In this document: positions 37,039-49,054 of the stretch, in pieces | Position numbering within the stretch: position 1 is the stretch's first letter | Layout: the number at the start of each line of letters is the position of its first letter | NCBI GenBank assembly: GCA_910591455.2 | Contig: OU342815.1 | Location: 21,171,693-21,235,692 of the forward strand | From: Pholis gunnellus | Lineage: Eukaryota > Chordata > Actinopteri > Perciformes > Pholidae | Direction of reading: 5' to 3' | DNA length: 64,000 bases | Made by a program: the position numbers and the translations under genes | The notes under the pieces: model-generated | What the model saw: only the letters and a program-made list of their open reading frames with translations | Databases searched by the model: none | What the model was told of the DNA's origin: nothing

Positions 37039-37898
37039 TCAACAGGAATCCATTATACGCCTGACGGAGCTGAGCCTCGTGCCGCTGAATCCCACGTCTC
37101 TCATGCTCCTGTACTCTCCGGGCCTCATGTACATCTGCTTGCCTCTGTACTGGGGCTGCTCGTACATCAGCCAGTGGCCGTCCATCACGTTGCAGGACTG
37201 GCAGTCGCTCATGCGGTAGCGGTCCTGGATGTTGTCACAGTCGTCCATCAGCTCGTGACTCTGGCCACCGAAGTTCTCCCTCTCATAGATCTTCATCCTG
37301 TAAGAGCCTCTGTGCTGTGGATGAGCACAAAGAGGAGGACGAGGTCAGCGTAGGACTCCTGATTTACATTCTAACCAACATTTCAGCAGCACAGCAGCAT
37401 TTTGAATCAATATAATGTTACTTAGACATTAAAGATTACTAGTTTATCTTTTTCAAAATCCTTCGATACCTGAGGAATCAAACGGCAGGATCGGATGGAG
37501 TCACTCATGCCGAAAGACATGTAGTCGGAGTACTCTCCCCTCCTCAGGAAGTACTGGCTCCCCGAGTAGTTGGGTCGGTCGTAGATCACGAAGCAGCCGC
37601 TCTCCACCCTGCAGGAGGTGCACTTGCTCAGGAAGGAGGTCATGTCGGAGCAGTCGCTCATGCACTCATAGGAGCGACCCTGGAAGTTCTTCTCCTCGTA
37701 GAAGGTGATCTGTGGAAAAGAAAAACACAACAAACTGATATGAAATAGGCCTGAATTTGTCTCTTTTGAAAAATGTTTTTACTTCAGTAAGCTTAGATTA
37801 TATCATGTCCTTTTCTATTATCTTTCCCCACTTGTTTACATTCCTCCTAAACTGAAAAGTGCTTGTTTTCTGGTCTACTCCCTACAAACCTTGCCCAT
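37039..37898 (-). CDS. crygm: diverged gamma-M crystallin nearest the gamma-S genes
   Basis: The exons are 37898-37890 (MGK), 37709-37470 (80 codons) and 37314-37039 (TGA stop), giving 174 residues. Introns are 180 and 155 bp, longer than in the array. It has fewer Met than the array genes: VIYDRPNYSGSQYFLRRGEY, FGMSDSIRSCRLIPQ, and DVGFSGTRLSSVRRIMDSC at the end. The short MGK first exon and the 80-codon second exon match the ancestral gamma layout. AATAAA signals are at 37010-37015 and 37023-37028. It is transcribed away from the gamma-S gene at 39624, with 1.7 kb between the two starts. Confidence 0.95.
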
Positions 37899-37958
37899 GT
37901 TTGATGATCTGTGTTCGTGGGAATCCGTCCAACAACCTGTGGCTTTTACACCAGGCGG

Positions 37959-37966
37959 CTTTTATA
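37959..37966 (-). promoter_or_regulatory. TATA box of the crygm gene at 37039
   Basis: TATAAAAG on the minus strand, 61 bp before the ATG, next to a second TATAAAG-like repeat just upstream. I do not see a clear Maf palindrome at the position used in the other genes. A GCTGATGAA half-site is at about 38013-38021, read on the plus strand. Confidence 0.65.
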
Positions 37967-39501
37967 CTTTATACGCGCCGTAACAGGGTTTTGTCATTCA
38001 AATTATCTGGAAGCTGATGAATAGGCAGCTCTGCGATCGCTGTTAATTTCATTTGTGCCATCCTAGTCCAGAACAAAGAGAGAGGGAAATGGGTGGAAGA
38101 CACAAGGCGGGAGAGGAGGGACAAGGACTGAGCTGCAGTTTATACATTTCTCAGACGGGGGAAGATTAGAGTGACGAGAAAAAAGAACGGAGTTTGTACA
38201 GTCTGTCTGAATGGATTTGTCATGCTTCGTTTGAATGTGTTCAGACCGTGGCTGTCTGAAGAATAGGCATGACACATTTCAAATGGCTATGAGTTTATTT
38301 TAAGGTCCCTTAATATTAACTCTTACCTGAATGCCAAGAAATGTAATTATTTCATCTCAGTGACATCTGTGTTTGTTTATTTGAATGCCAGTAGGACATG
38401 ACAACCATAGTGATTACATCTAGCTCTACTGGTTTACAAATGATATATTTAGAAAGACTCAGTATATTGAACAGCTTACAAAGGTTGGTATGAGTACATT
38501 TCTTTTAAATCACTTCTTTTCTGATCAGGTGTCCCAGTAAGCCGTGACAGTGTGACGGTGAGCCAACATGCATTGTACCTAAATGCAATTCAATGTTTTC
38601 TTTTCATTACTAACCAAAAACTGCTCACAAACTGCTTATTTTGATCTTTCTTCAGATCATAATATCCAGCTAATCCTGTGAATCCTTGAGTTATTTATTT
38701 TGTGCAATGGGCGCCATTACTGTATAATGCAGCAACAAAAGGGTTAATGAGGTCATGGTTCATTAAACCACAACATCCCAGGTTCAAATCAGGACTTCTT
38801 CTCTTCCTCTGCGTTGTCTTCTGCTGCGGCAGTAAAAAATAAATAAAACACCGGCTTTATTCAGCTCTTAAATAAAACCTTCTCACTGCAGACGTTTGGA
38901 CATTTGCAACACAGATGTCATTCATAATATCAATACATGGCTGCAATCCGCCTAACGAGGCCATCGTTAATGTTGTTAGTTACACCTGAGCTTCCGCTGC
39001 TGCGAGTTAACCTTTGAGGAGACGACACTGCAGCTTCAGATGGGATTAAACACTGTTGGAGTGGAGAAAGGGTGTTGGGTTTAATGAAATAGATATTTTT
39101 TTCATTATGTTCAATCTGTTTTAAGAATCCAGAATTTCGCATGCAATGCTTAACTGACAATCAACTACTTATTTAACCAACTGGTCATAAGACGCTTAAG
39201 TCTGTAATAATGGAGTGAAAAGGTAAGACGGTTTCACGGTTTACTACCGCCAACCGTCGTAAAAGACTGCATTGCCATCATGATGATATAATCTCATCCT
39301 GCAAGAAGGCAAAATGACAACAATCTACCAAATAATTTCCCTTTCCTTTAAAAAAAGTCTTCTGATATTGACCAAATAACAATGAACACAATGGAAAGAA
39401 TACGCACAAGTATCATGAGGATGGCTGTTGGCCTTAATACGTACTTTGATATGAGGCCATCACATGTGGACAAAGGGAAATCAAACTTGACCAAACCGTT
39501 T
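37967..39501. other. divergent intergenic region between gamma-M and gamma-S genes
   Basis: Lies between the start regions of genes transcribed in opposite directions. A tRNA-like B-box, GGTTCAAATC, occurs within 'catcccaggttcaaatcagg' near 38775-38792, typical of a degraded tRNA-derived SINE. No gene is supported. Confidence 0.55.
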
Positions 39502-39576
39502 TGCTGATATGCAAATCAAGCTAATTTAGATGACAATAGTTTCCCCTCGTCTGCACATTCTGCATTTCGATATAAA
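39502..39576 (+). promoter_or_regulatory. gamma-S-like 1 promoter: Maf half-site, octamer, TATA box
   Basis: TGCTGA is at 39502-39507, the exact octamer ATGCAAAT at 39509-39516, and TATAAA at 39571-39576, 48 bp before the ATG. The Maf half-site is typical of crystallin promoters. The adjoining octamer would suit a POU-type factor; that part is inference. Confidence 0.65.
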
Positions 39577-39623
39577 CCACAACACAGCTGCAGCTGGGTG
39601 GCAGGCAAGCAATATCATCAACA

Positions 39624-40830
39624 ATGGGGAAGGTAAGGAGCAAATGCTGTTTTCTAAAGGTTTTCAAGATCTTTCAGGCAGTAACTATGTTTTTGTCAAG
39701 TTTGTTGTCATTTAAATGGCAGCCAGGCACAACAATATGCCGTTGTTGTATTTCTTACAATGCTGGGATGATAGTTTACCAGGATTGGTCCGTTTCCTTC
39801 CATCCAGATTGCATTCTTCGAGGATAAGAAGTTCGAAGGCCGACGCCATGAGTGCAGCACCGACTGTCCCGACCTGCGCTCCTACTTCGGCCGTTGCAAC
39901 TCCATTAAGGTGGAGAGTGGCTGCTGGGTGCTGTACGAGCGTCCCAACTACACTGGCAACCAGTACATCCTGAGCCCCGGGGAATACCGTGATCCCCAAC
40001 AGTGGATGGGATTCAATGACAGCATCAAGTCATGTCGCTCTATCAAAAATGTAAGCTCAACAACCAGTAGATAACAAACAGGTTACAGCTTCGAAAGTCA
40101 TCATTTAGTGGTGATTGCCGTATTCAGGTAATAATATTGTTCATGCATCAGTTTTATTAAGCAGGGACACATTTACCACATACAGCAGTAGATCGAGTAA
40201 AACATAAGTCGACATGGGTAGTAGTTTACGTAAAATCAAGGACACAGCTTGATTTTCAAACATTTGTGGGTTAATGTTTTGCAGGAGAGTGCCCAGCTGC
40301 AGTCAAATACCACAGAGTGCACCAACCAAGCAGTAATCAGTCAAAGGCCAACAGAGAAAAAGGAGAGATAAAAGGCTCATGGTTTGGCAGCAGGGTGCTT
40401 TCCACTTCAATTATTGAAGGACACTAGGGAAGCAGCCAAGAAACCCATTTGTAGGTGTGAGCCAAGTGAATGAGGACACAGAGGATAGGTCAAATGATTG
40501 AGATACTAAACACTAACGCGATTTCCACAACTTTACTTCACTAACTCTTTCAAGGTTTATGGAAAGTCCTGGAAGATCAGGTTCTACGAAAAGAAGGATT
40601 TCGGAGGTCAGGCGGCAGAGTGCGCTGAGGATTGCGCGTCGGTTTACGAGGCCTTCAAGTTCCAGGAAGTCCACTCCTCCGTGGTCATGGATGGTGCCTG
40701 GGTCCTCTACGAGCAGCCCAACTACCACGGACACCAGTACTTCCTGGAACGTGGCGAGTACCACAACTACACAGACTGGGGCGCCACCTCCCCTGCCGTG
40801 GGATCCTTCCGCAGGATCACAGAGTTCTAG
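39624..40830 (+). CDS. crygs: gamma-S-like crystallin 1
   Basis: The exons are 39624-39632 (MGK), 39808-40050 (81 codons) and 40555-40830 (91 codons plus TAG), giving 175 residues. Introns are 175 and 504 bp, GT-AG, phase 0. Four Greek keys are present: FFEDKKFEG, VLYERPNYTGNQY, YEKKDFGGQ and VLYEQPNYHGHQY. Unlike the gamma-M genes it keeps five tryptophans, including those in SGCWVLY, QQWMGF, GAWVLY and TDWGA, which correspond to the conserved gamma-crystallin Trp positions. CNSIKVESG and WMGFND point to the gamma-S branch. The predicted role is a stable lens-cortex structural crystallin. AATAAA is at 41152-41157. The long 3' UTR contains degenerate repeats with TTCnnGAA units. The paralogue number cannot be given without a tree. 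Confidence 0.95.
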
Positions 40831-42004
40831 AACAGCAGTGTGACCATTGCCCCTAAGAGAGTTATGTGAATGCTAAAGACACCAAAGTTGTAGAATCCTT
40901 AAGAGAAATCTAGCTCCCGAACGTTGAGTTCTAGGACCCTCACAAGATTCCAAAGCCCTAAACCAAAATTCCAAATACTTCCAGAGTTCCAGAGTCCTAA
41001 AGCCACTGGGGTTCTGGAATGTTTAGTTAGTTCTAGAACCCTCAGGAAATTTAGAGTTCCAGAAGATTCTAGAACTCTTCAGTCTCCCACCTGCAGCTTC
41101 CATTTGAACATCTGTGCTTCTCCCCAGAACCCCGAGTGTTGCACTCAAATTAATAAAAGTATTTATTACCCAAAACGGTGACGTCTGTGTTCTTTCGTGT
41201 TACGTTAAATGTTTACCTCAACAGCCTTGAGTCTTGACTTCTAGTGTCCACCAGTATTCAACACAGTCTACATCCCAAGACAGGTTGGTGTCAGATCAGA
41301 CCTGACATCGGCAGGGACATGTATTATGCAATATGAAAACTTTGATAAATGATTCATTCATTTACTCAACATTAGACATTGATAGTTAAAAACATTTTCA
41401 TATCAACATGTTGCCTGTGAGCCACAAACATTTCTGCACAGATCCTGATTCAGAATGTACTTCACAATGTCATAATTCAGGTCAAAAATGTGTTTTAAGT
41501 TGTTATTCATGCACAACAGAAGCTTATAGTATGTCTTATATCTGTATTAGTTAAACATATTGTTGCAAATGTAACATATAATATAATAAAAATATATTGT
41601 TGGCAAATCTTTTGTCGCCCAAACAAGTGGTTTGCATTTATATCATCATGTTAATGAACTGTGGATTTTACCTCATAATTCTATGACTTCTGAGTAATAA
41701 TGTTGCATATTTTTACTAGATAATTATTTAAAAAAAGGATAATAATGATACACTTTATTTGTATAGCACCTCAAAGTTCATAGCTTACATTAAAGCTTTA
41801 AAAAACATTTATTGCAGCGGTCCGGATCAGTTTGGATTGAGCAGAGACCGAGGTTTAGATACTTGGCACTGCTAAACAACCGTTGTGTGTGGAAAGGCAA
41901 TTCAGTGTGTCAGAACAATGGGCAGACTCTAGATGAATATTTGGATTGTAATAACCGGTACATGCACTGCTAACCATGCATTTGGTAGTATTGTCTCTTC
42001 CATG
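40831..42004. other. spacer between the two gamma-S genes
   Basis: Includes the 3' UTR of the first gene to about 41175. A short 'ctttatttgtatagcacc' repeat fragment is at 41752-41769, related to that in the array. Nothing else is assignable. Confidence 0.55.
40917..41090 (+). repeat. degenerate TTCnnGAA-rich repeat in the 3' UTR
   Basis: A run of imperfect copies of a GTTCTAGAACCCTCA-like unit (40928-40942 and 41030-41044 are the clearest), with intervening TTCCA and CCTAAAGCC variants. It includes TTCnnGAA at 41012-41019, 41031-41038, 41057-41064 and 41067-41074. Confidence 0.6.
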
Positions 42005-42010
42005 TATAAA
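42005..42010 (+). promoter_or_regulatory. TATA box of gamma-S-like 2
   Basis: TATAAA 46 bp before the predicted ATG. No convincing Maf palindrome was seen; a weak TGCTAACC lies about 40 bp upstream. Confidence 0.6.
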
Positions 42011-42055
42011 GAGTACTGCGTTTGTTACAGCATCTGGTGTTTTTAAGAGCTACAG

Positions 42056-42802
42056 ATGGCGAATGTAAGGACAGCAATGCAAATGTGTGGTTTTAGTTGC
42101 AGGAGCTGATCATTTTCTGAATTTGGTGCAAGTAACATAGTCAATGAGAAACACGTTTGAACCCAGATGCAGTCTATAATCCTGTCTGTTCTTTCCAGAT
42201 TGTGTTTTACGAGGACCGGGACTTCCAGGGAAAGTCCTACGACTGCAAAGGGGACTCGGCTGACATGCAGGGCTTCATCCGCCGATGCAACTCGGTCAAG
42301 GTAGAGGGAGGCTGGTGGGTTCTGTACGAGCGCAACAACTACACCGGCTACCAGTATGTCATCGGTCCCGGGGAGTACAATGACTACCGCCGCTGGATGG
42401 GCTTCAATGACTGCGTCAGATCCTGCAGGGTCATCAGGAACGTAAGGGCCGTAACAAAACAAAAGAAAAAGAACATCTAAACACACTTTCTTCCTCGTGA
42501 ATCATTTCTTTGACTGTTTTTGGTTTCAGGCCAAAGGGGCGTACAAGCTGAGGCTATTCGACAGACCAAACTTTGTCGGTCAATCTTTGGAGTTGACAGA
42601 AAACACAAAGTACATCCAGGAGAAATGGCTCGGACAGGAAGTCCAGTCCTGCAAGGTCCTAGAGGGCTCCTGGATCTTCTTCGAACATCCCAACTTCTGT
42701 GGTCGCCAGTACCTGCTGGAGAAAGGGGAGTACCGACACCACTCACAGTGGGGAGCTCTGAAATCCAATGTGGGCTCCATCAGAATAATCTTGGAGCTGT
42801 AA
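42056..42802 (+). CDS. crygs: gamma-S-like crystallin 2
   Basis: The exons are 42056-42064 (ATG GCG AAT, MAN), 42199-42441 (81 codons) and 42530-42802 (90 codons plus TAA), giving 174 residues. Introns are 134 and 88 bp. Exon 1 was chosen because ATGGCGAAT is followed by a GTAAGG donor in the right phase and lies 46 bp after a TATAAA. Greek keys are FYEDRDFQG, VLYERNNYTGYQY, LFDRPNFVG and FFEHPNFCGRQY. Six tryptophans are present, including the doublet GGWWVLY. The EGSWIFFEHPNFCGRQYLLEKGEY segment resembles vertebrate gamma-S closely; only its key parts EGSWIFFEHPNF and YLLEKGEY are noted here. AATAAA is at 42839-42844. Tandem with the previous gene, 1.2 kb downstream in the same orientation. 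Confidence 0.94.
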
Positions 42803-44944
42803 ATTAAACCAGTTAAGTAATGTGATGTTATGCATTGCAATAAATGTATTTGAAATGTTTGTTTGTGCTTGTGCAAAATTAAATTCAAATCTTCTCTTAT
42901 CCATAGAAATCTAATATAAAATAAATGATGATAAAACAGTTAATTATCTATGAGGAGAATTTAAATCTAGTTAGCAAAAAATGGGGTTGTAATGAACTGA
43001 ACACAATTATATCTCACCTACAACACATCAACACACAAAGGCAGTGCTGGTTTATTACATATTATTACAATTATAAGTGTAACAAACCTAAAGGATTCAT
43101 GCCACAGCAAGAGCAATGGAGAGATGTATATACTACTTGTTTATAGGGCTGCAACAAATGATTATTTTTTATTATTGACAAATTGGGCAATTATGCTTTT
43201 GGCCTATAAAACATCAGAACATACTGGTGCTAAGTTACGTCTTTACTTCTTTTGACCAACAGTCCAAAACCCAAAGAATACTAACCCAAGATTTCCACAA
43301 TAAAAGCTGTCACAAATACTTTTAAGGAAATGACTGAACATGTTGTTGTTTCTGCACTGTGTGAAGCCTGTGGTGTGAGTTTCGGTGATTCCTGCATGAT
43401 CGAGGTTTATTCCTTTGCACACACATCATGGTGATTAAGATCAGGACTCCTTCATATGTCATGCAACCACACACAAAACAAATTAGAATGTGCATTTGAG
43501 AGTCGCTCTTGAGGTGCACGTAGTCTTCATGCCACCGAGCGTTTGCCACTGGTGGTGTGTGGCCCGAGCCTCAGTCCAGACGGTCCTGTGACTCTCAGCT
43601 GATGCAGGAGGGGAGGTCACAGAGCTCAGCTAAACCTGCGGACAAAGAGGCGCCGCTTGCTGATGACTCAGTGGGATTTGCCAGTGAGAGGCTGGAGCTC
43701 GCCAGCTGCTGTTAGTGCTGACGCTCGGCTCACTGGAACAACGCCGTGACCCCCCGACGGCACAAAGGGAGTCCAGCCAGCATGTTCCCCCCCAGCTGCA
43801 GTTATTCACCCCTAAAGCCTCTTTGTTTACTGCAACCCATGATGCTTTTAGTGGGTGATAGGGGAGGAAAAAAAGTGAGGCAGATTCAGAGGGGACACAC
43901 ACATCACAGTGAGCTAGTGTGCCCCCTCTTGTGGAGGATGTTTGGAGGTGCAGACCGGATAGTTTTGTGTACTGTCGGTCCGCGGCTGTTTGATTTGGAC
44001 TCGGCCCTTTAGTTTCAGTTAACAGCGTGCAGTTACATGTGAGACAACAGTGTGCTCACAACGCCCCCGTTCACAGAGCCAAGTCCGTAAAGATAATAGT
44101 TTGGTTTGGAAGAACTTGACGGGCCTGAATAGACGGCCATGATGAACTGGGGACACCGACTTGTGGGCCATACCTGGTCCCCCAACATCAGTGTTGGAAC
44201 TCATGAATGCTTGTGGATGAATGTGGGAGCAAATCGCTGCAGCAATGAAGTTTCATTCTCAGTGTTTCCACATCATACTTTTGAATGTTGCATACTGGAC
44301 CACAATCGGCTTCCAAACTAGGTGTAATATTTGAAATGAGTCGAGTGGTAAACAGAGATTTAAGGTGAGCTCAGAGAAACTTTCCATACTTTCCAAAACA
44401 GCCTTCAAGTATCAAACTCTACTCATCCGTCAGTCTGCAGCTCAAACATCCAAGTGAAGTAGCAATAAGCTAAATGCTTTAGAGTGTTCCTGTTGGATGC
44501 AGGATCATCTTTAAGATAATTAAGGGACGAATACGTACGGACGTAAAGAGGAGAGAACGTCAATATTGATGAAGCTGTGGAATCAATAAGTCATTTAGTC
44601 ACAGGATGCTCCAGGATAAACATATTGGAATATTGACGTGTTGAATACGTGTACCGCTTTTTAATATCAATATTTTTAATATCAATATGCAGTTTGGGTT
44701 TTCCTACTATCTTAAGATATAGATTGGGGTTTTGCATCTGTAATAAGGTCGTCTAATTATTGATCTTACGTGATCTCCTGCTGTCTTGTTTGTGCCCTGA
44801 AAAAACAGATTTCTGGCTGCAGGACTTAGCTCATGTTTAGTCTTCCGATACATAGTATCATCTCTATCATGCAGATGTTTTATGATTCTTTGCAAGTTGA
44901 ATGAACAAAATCCTCCGTTAACACGTTACAGAGTCCTCAAAACA

Positions 44945-44968
44945 CCCCCCCCCCCCCCCCCCCCCCCC
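44945..44968. repeat. C24 homopolymer
   Basis: Twenty-four consecutive C on the plus strand, so G24 on the other. The length is liable to assembly error. Confidence 0.9.
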
Positions 44969-46000
44969 ATGTTTCCTCCAGCTCAGTTATTTATAACTTC
45001 GTCTCAGCAGCTGAAAAGGAACTGAGTTAATCCCGGGAAAAGAATGCTGTTTCTGGCTGCAAGAGTTACCTTGTATGGCAAGAAGGGGGAGATGTGAGAA
45101 GAGAGACTGACTTACTCTAATGCAGTAAGAGAGAGCGAGTGGGGAGGAGAGATAGGGACATAAGACAGAGGGTCAAATACATTAAACAAAATCTACGGCG
45201 GGGATAATAATAGCAGAGAGAAAGCAGATGAAGCTGGTGAAACATCTTTGTCTGCAGCATTGTTCTTTATTACAGCTTTTTATCGGAGTAATATCCACCG
45301 TGACACACACATTTCCTAGAAATGTCTCCCAGAAAAAAGTGATAGTTATCAATTGAAAATATTGATATCCATGTTTATTATTGTTATTCAAATACGAGGA
45401 TTGCTGATGCAGTGCAGAGAGCTGATGGAAGGCTGCGATGTGACACCACGACCTGTTGGAAGCACAGTTTCACCCTGAAGCTGATTTGGGATGAAAGCAG
45501 CCACGAGTGTCACTACAGCTTCCCGAAACAAGCTCTTTGGCACTAAAAACACTATTATCAACGTAACAATATTGTTTGTGATCAGAGGCTCATCTGAGAC
45601 TTGCAGCCGGTGTTTAAAGTCTCTTTCTCACAAATAGAACTTTGACAATCATTCGGAGAAAGTCAGTTATGAGAATAGTTGTTGACTGTTTGGTTTGGCT
45701 CTTTACTCCAAGACATGACGTTTACATATATATATACCATTTCTTTACAACGTGACACAAAATTAGACTAAAATCTGGAGTGCGTGCAGCTGAAGCAGCC
45801 TCATCAGATCCAGGAGGTTGAGCCTCTCATCCAGAGAGCGATAACTACTGAGAGGAATCTGCTTTCGGCCTCTTGTCACCCTCTTGTCCTCAGAGGAGAC
45901 CCGCTGCAGAGAGGTCGTGTTCCTGTGATGTGGCTCCCTGCCCACCACACCTTCATTTGGCAAAAACTCTCATTGCCTCCTCCACACACCTGACACTCAA

Positions 46001-46026
46001 ACACACACACACACACACACACACAC
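46001..46026. repeat. (AC)n microsatellite
   Basis: Thirteen AC dinucleotides. Confidence 0.95.
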
Positions 46027-49000
46027 CCGCTGGGACGTTAATTTGGACCTGAGGATGATGCAGGGAAAGCACCCCATCGTGCTGGAACCGAAAACGAGAT
46101 GTTATGACGAGTTCTTTCCTTCTGTGCATCTGTTTCCTCCATATTATCTATCATTTCTTATTCTCATTGCTAGCTATCAATAGAAGGATAGTGTATGGCA
46201 GGATTATTAAATATCACACATTATTCTCTTCATACCCCTTCAGTCCGTCTCTTGTGCTGCTGTAACACCCGGGGTGTCAGGGTGCGATGTCACAGCATAA
46301 AACAGAAGCACATTGACAAGATGAGAAAAAGATTATTAAAAAACTCACATATTTGCACAATTCAGATGTAGAACAAGTAAACATAAATAAATAGATAAAT
46401 ACATTTACTTTAAAAGGGAGAAAGCATGCATATCCAAACAATTACAATATAATTACAATAACGCAAACCCACTTTACGGATACCTGTACACATTCATTTC
46501 ATCCATGTGTTTCATTTTAAGATTTATGGTAATATAAGTAATATATATAATGTTAGATATATTACTAATATTATACGAACAATAATGATTCCTAATAATT
46601 TCCTGTTTTCAAAATAAAGGTAAAGCTACTCCAAAGAACCAGATAAGAAACAAACAAACCCGTGGAGTAGATTATTGACTCAATACCACAACAACAAGGC
46701 TTTTGAGTACGGTTCATTTTGTTTGATGTTTTGTTCTTATCGTCCATCTGTTGGATTCACAAACAACCGACAAGTTTGACTAGAAGCCACAAGATGGCAG
46801 GATTGTACACAGTCTCAAACTAGGGTACGGCTTAGTTTATACAACCAAATAACCTCTGCAAGCTGAGTGAAGTGCACCACTGAAGGACCAGCATCATCTA
46901 AAAGCAGCTGTTAGTCTGTTTCCTACCTGGTTTGATTTTCATCTCATAAAAAAAAAAAGAAATTGACGTAAAAACATATATTTTTTTCTGTTTTGTTTAA
47001 ATGATTTCCATCGCAGATAAGCAACTTAAAGGTGGTTACTCTGTTAAAGCGGTTGCGTATAAAAACACCACGAGAGATGAGATGAATGGACGACCCAAAG
47101 CCGTGTGAAGCAGGGCAGCAGAAACAGGAGGTTCAGCCTCAGCAGTCAATGCATGATTCACACCACTTTCAGCACATTCACTGTGAATATGGATCCCTGC
47201 AGTCACCCAATTCAGTATTCATTCAGCTCTCGTCCGTGCATGCACACCTTTGTGCTGAAGGTTTACCGGGGAGCCCGATGTGACGTCAAAGCTGGGGAGA
47301 AAAAAGAAACAGTATTGCCATGGAAACCCATCTCCCTCAGTTTCTCTATGATCTGTGATCTGAGAACATGAAGACAGTATTATTGCACAGACACGCAGCC
47401 CTGCACAGAAGAGAGGCGAGACACAATCCTTTCAGGATGGATGGGAGGGATGTTGACAGCAGCTGACTTCGTGTTTATCTTCAATGACGGACTGCTCCAT
47501 GAATTAGCTTTTTATTGCCTGTTTAAAGTTGAACTCCGGACGAGTCCCGTTTATATCATGGGCACGAACATGAACTTCAAGGTTGACCCAAACATTGTTT
47601 GGGGTTGATTTGGGTTTTTTCCTGTTAATTGGACCAGTTGGTGGTAAAACGTTTGTTAGCTACACCAACGAAATTTAGCTTTAAAGGAACAGAAAACCCC
47701 CTAATAGTTCTTGCAGATTGGAGAGATGACAGTGAAACACGCCCACACGGCCCTGAGAAGGAGTCTAATCAGGCAGGTTGAGTGAAATCAGCTGTGTGGC
47801 TGCTCCAGACGTGTGCAAGGTCTTTACATGAGTTGGTGATCTTACCATCTACTCCCGCATGTCAATAACTATAATAAGCCTCCAATCCAATCCAGCCCAC
47901 TGATGATTGGATGATTATTAGTGTCCTTAACCAGTTAGAGTTGTGATTTTTATTTTTAGAAAAGATCCAAGGAACTTGTTCCAAGTGAGAAGGAAAAATA
48001 AAAGTCACATTCAGCATGAATGGAACTGGATACCAAACAGGGGTAAAGGATGCTGTGTTTGGTGCAGGTGAGTTCTTTTTATTATTAAATTGGCCATTTT
48101 CTGCCTGTCAAACTTCTCCACATGCTAAAGTGTGTGTGAATAGAGATTCAAGATGGCGGAGAGGGGTGAAAACCAGAAAACACAAGAGCAAACGTGCAAG
48201 GAGTGTTGTCAGACGTTTGCATGCTTACCACCTCCAGCAGTAACGGCTACTTCGAAGGCCAGAGATCTGCAGGGAGTTGCTGTGCAAAGTCCTCGGAGAG
48301 CTTCGGCGGCCGCTCTGAGCTCGTCCGGCTGCGGCCATTTGACTTTGGTGCCAAAGTGCAAACTATAAAGGCGAACCGATCAGTAGTCCTGTGACTTCTG
48401 TGACGTGTTGATCTACGTTACAAAGAATTTCATCCCACCTGAAAGATGTGAAGAAGCTTCCCAGTTACAGAAAGATGCCATTATTGCAATTTATTTCATT
48501 AAAAGTTGTTTATCAGTTCATCGTTATATAAATATAATGATATATACAAATATATCTCCCTGTTTCTTATCTGCTTTGATGCGTAATGTGTCCTATAATA
48601 TGAAGTCCTTCACAGTCTGTGTGCTTATCCATGGATGTGATGTGAACCATGGCACGGACCGATTCATCTACATTAAAAACTAATTATTTGGAGTTCTGCA
48701 GTGCGTTTTATGGAACAACAGTTTCCCTTGAAATACAATCATTCTGGAGTCATTGTACGATTATTTGGCTTTCGGCATCTGGGCAACGCTGGTTGAAGGT
48801 TGTTGTGTTGACGCCCCTTTCCCTGTGTCAGGTGTACTGCTCTCATTAATCAGTGGCCTCAATGCTCTAAATCATTATCACAAACAAACCAACATTGATC
48901 GTCGGGTTGAATATGCTGCTCTGCAGTATTTTGTTTGGTTCAGACTGTTAAAAGCTCATCTGGCTCAAACATGCAGTTCATATCTCCGGGGGTTCCTCTG

Positions 49001-49054
49001 TCGTCTCCAGGCTTTGGTGCACGTGTTGTCGTCCTCAGTCACGAGCAGTGACTA

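Larger units (their letters stand above)
42845..46999. other. non-genic region downstream of gamma-S 2
   Basis: No gene supported. A degraded 'gggctgcaac...gattatt' dispersed repeat lies at 43145-43310, a GC-richer stretch at 43560-44010 contains TTGCTGA directly followed by TGACTCAG (43657-43671), a C homopolymer is at 44945-44968 and a CA repeat at 46001-46026. Confidence 0.5.

Noticed and set aside
38740..38830. Possible tRNA gene (B-box-like GGTTCAAATC)
   Set aside because: No matching A-box or cloverleaf. It resembles a degraded tRNA-derived SINE, as does 57370-57420.
47086..47371. Overlapping 65- and 88-codon frames as a possible gene
   Set aside because: Two frames in the same stretch, no splice sites in phase and no recognisable motif.
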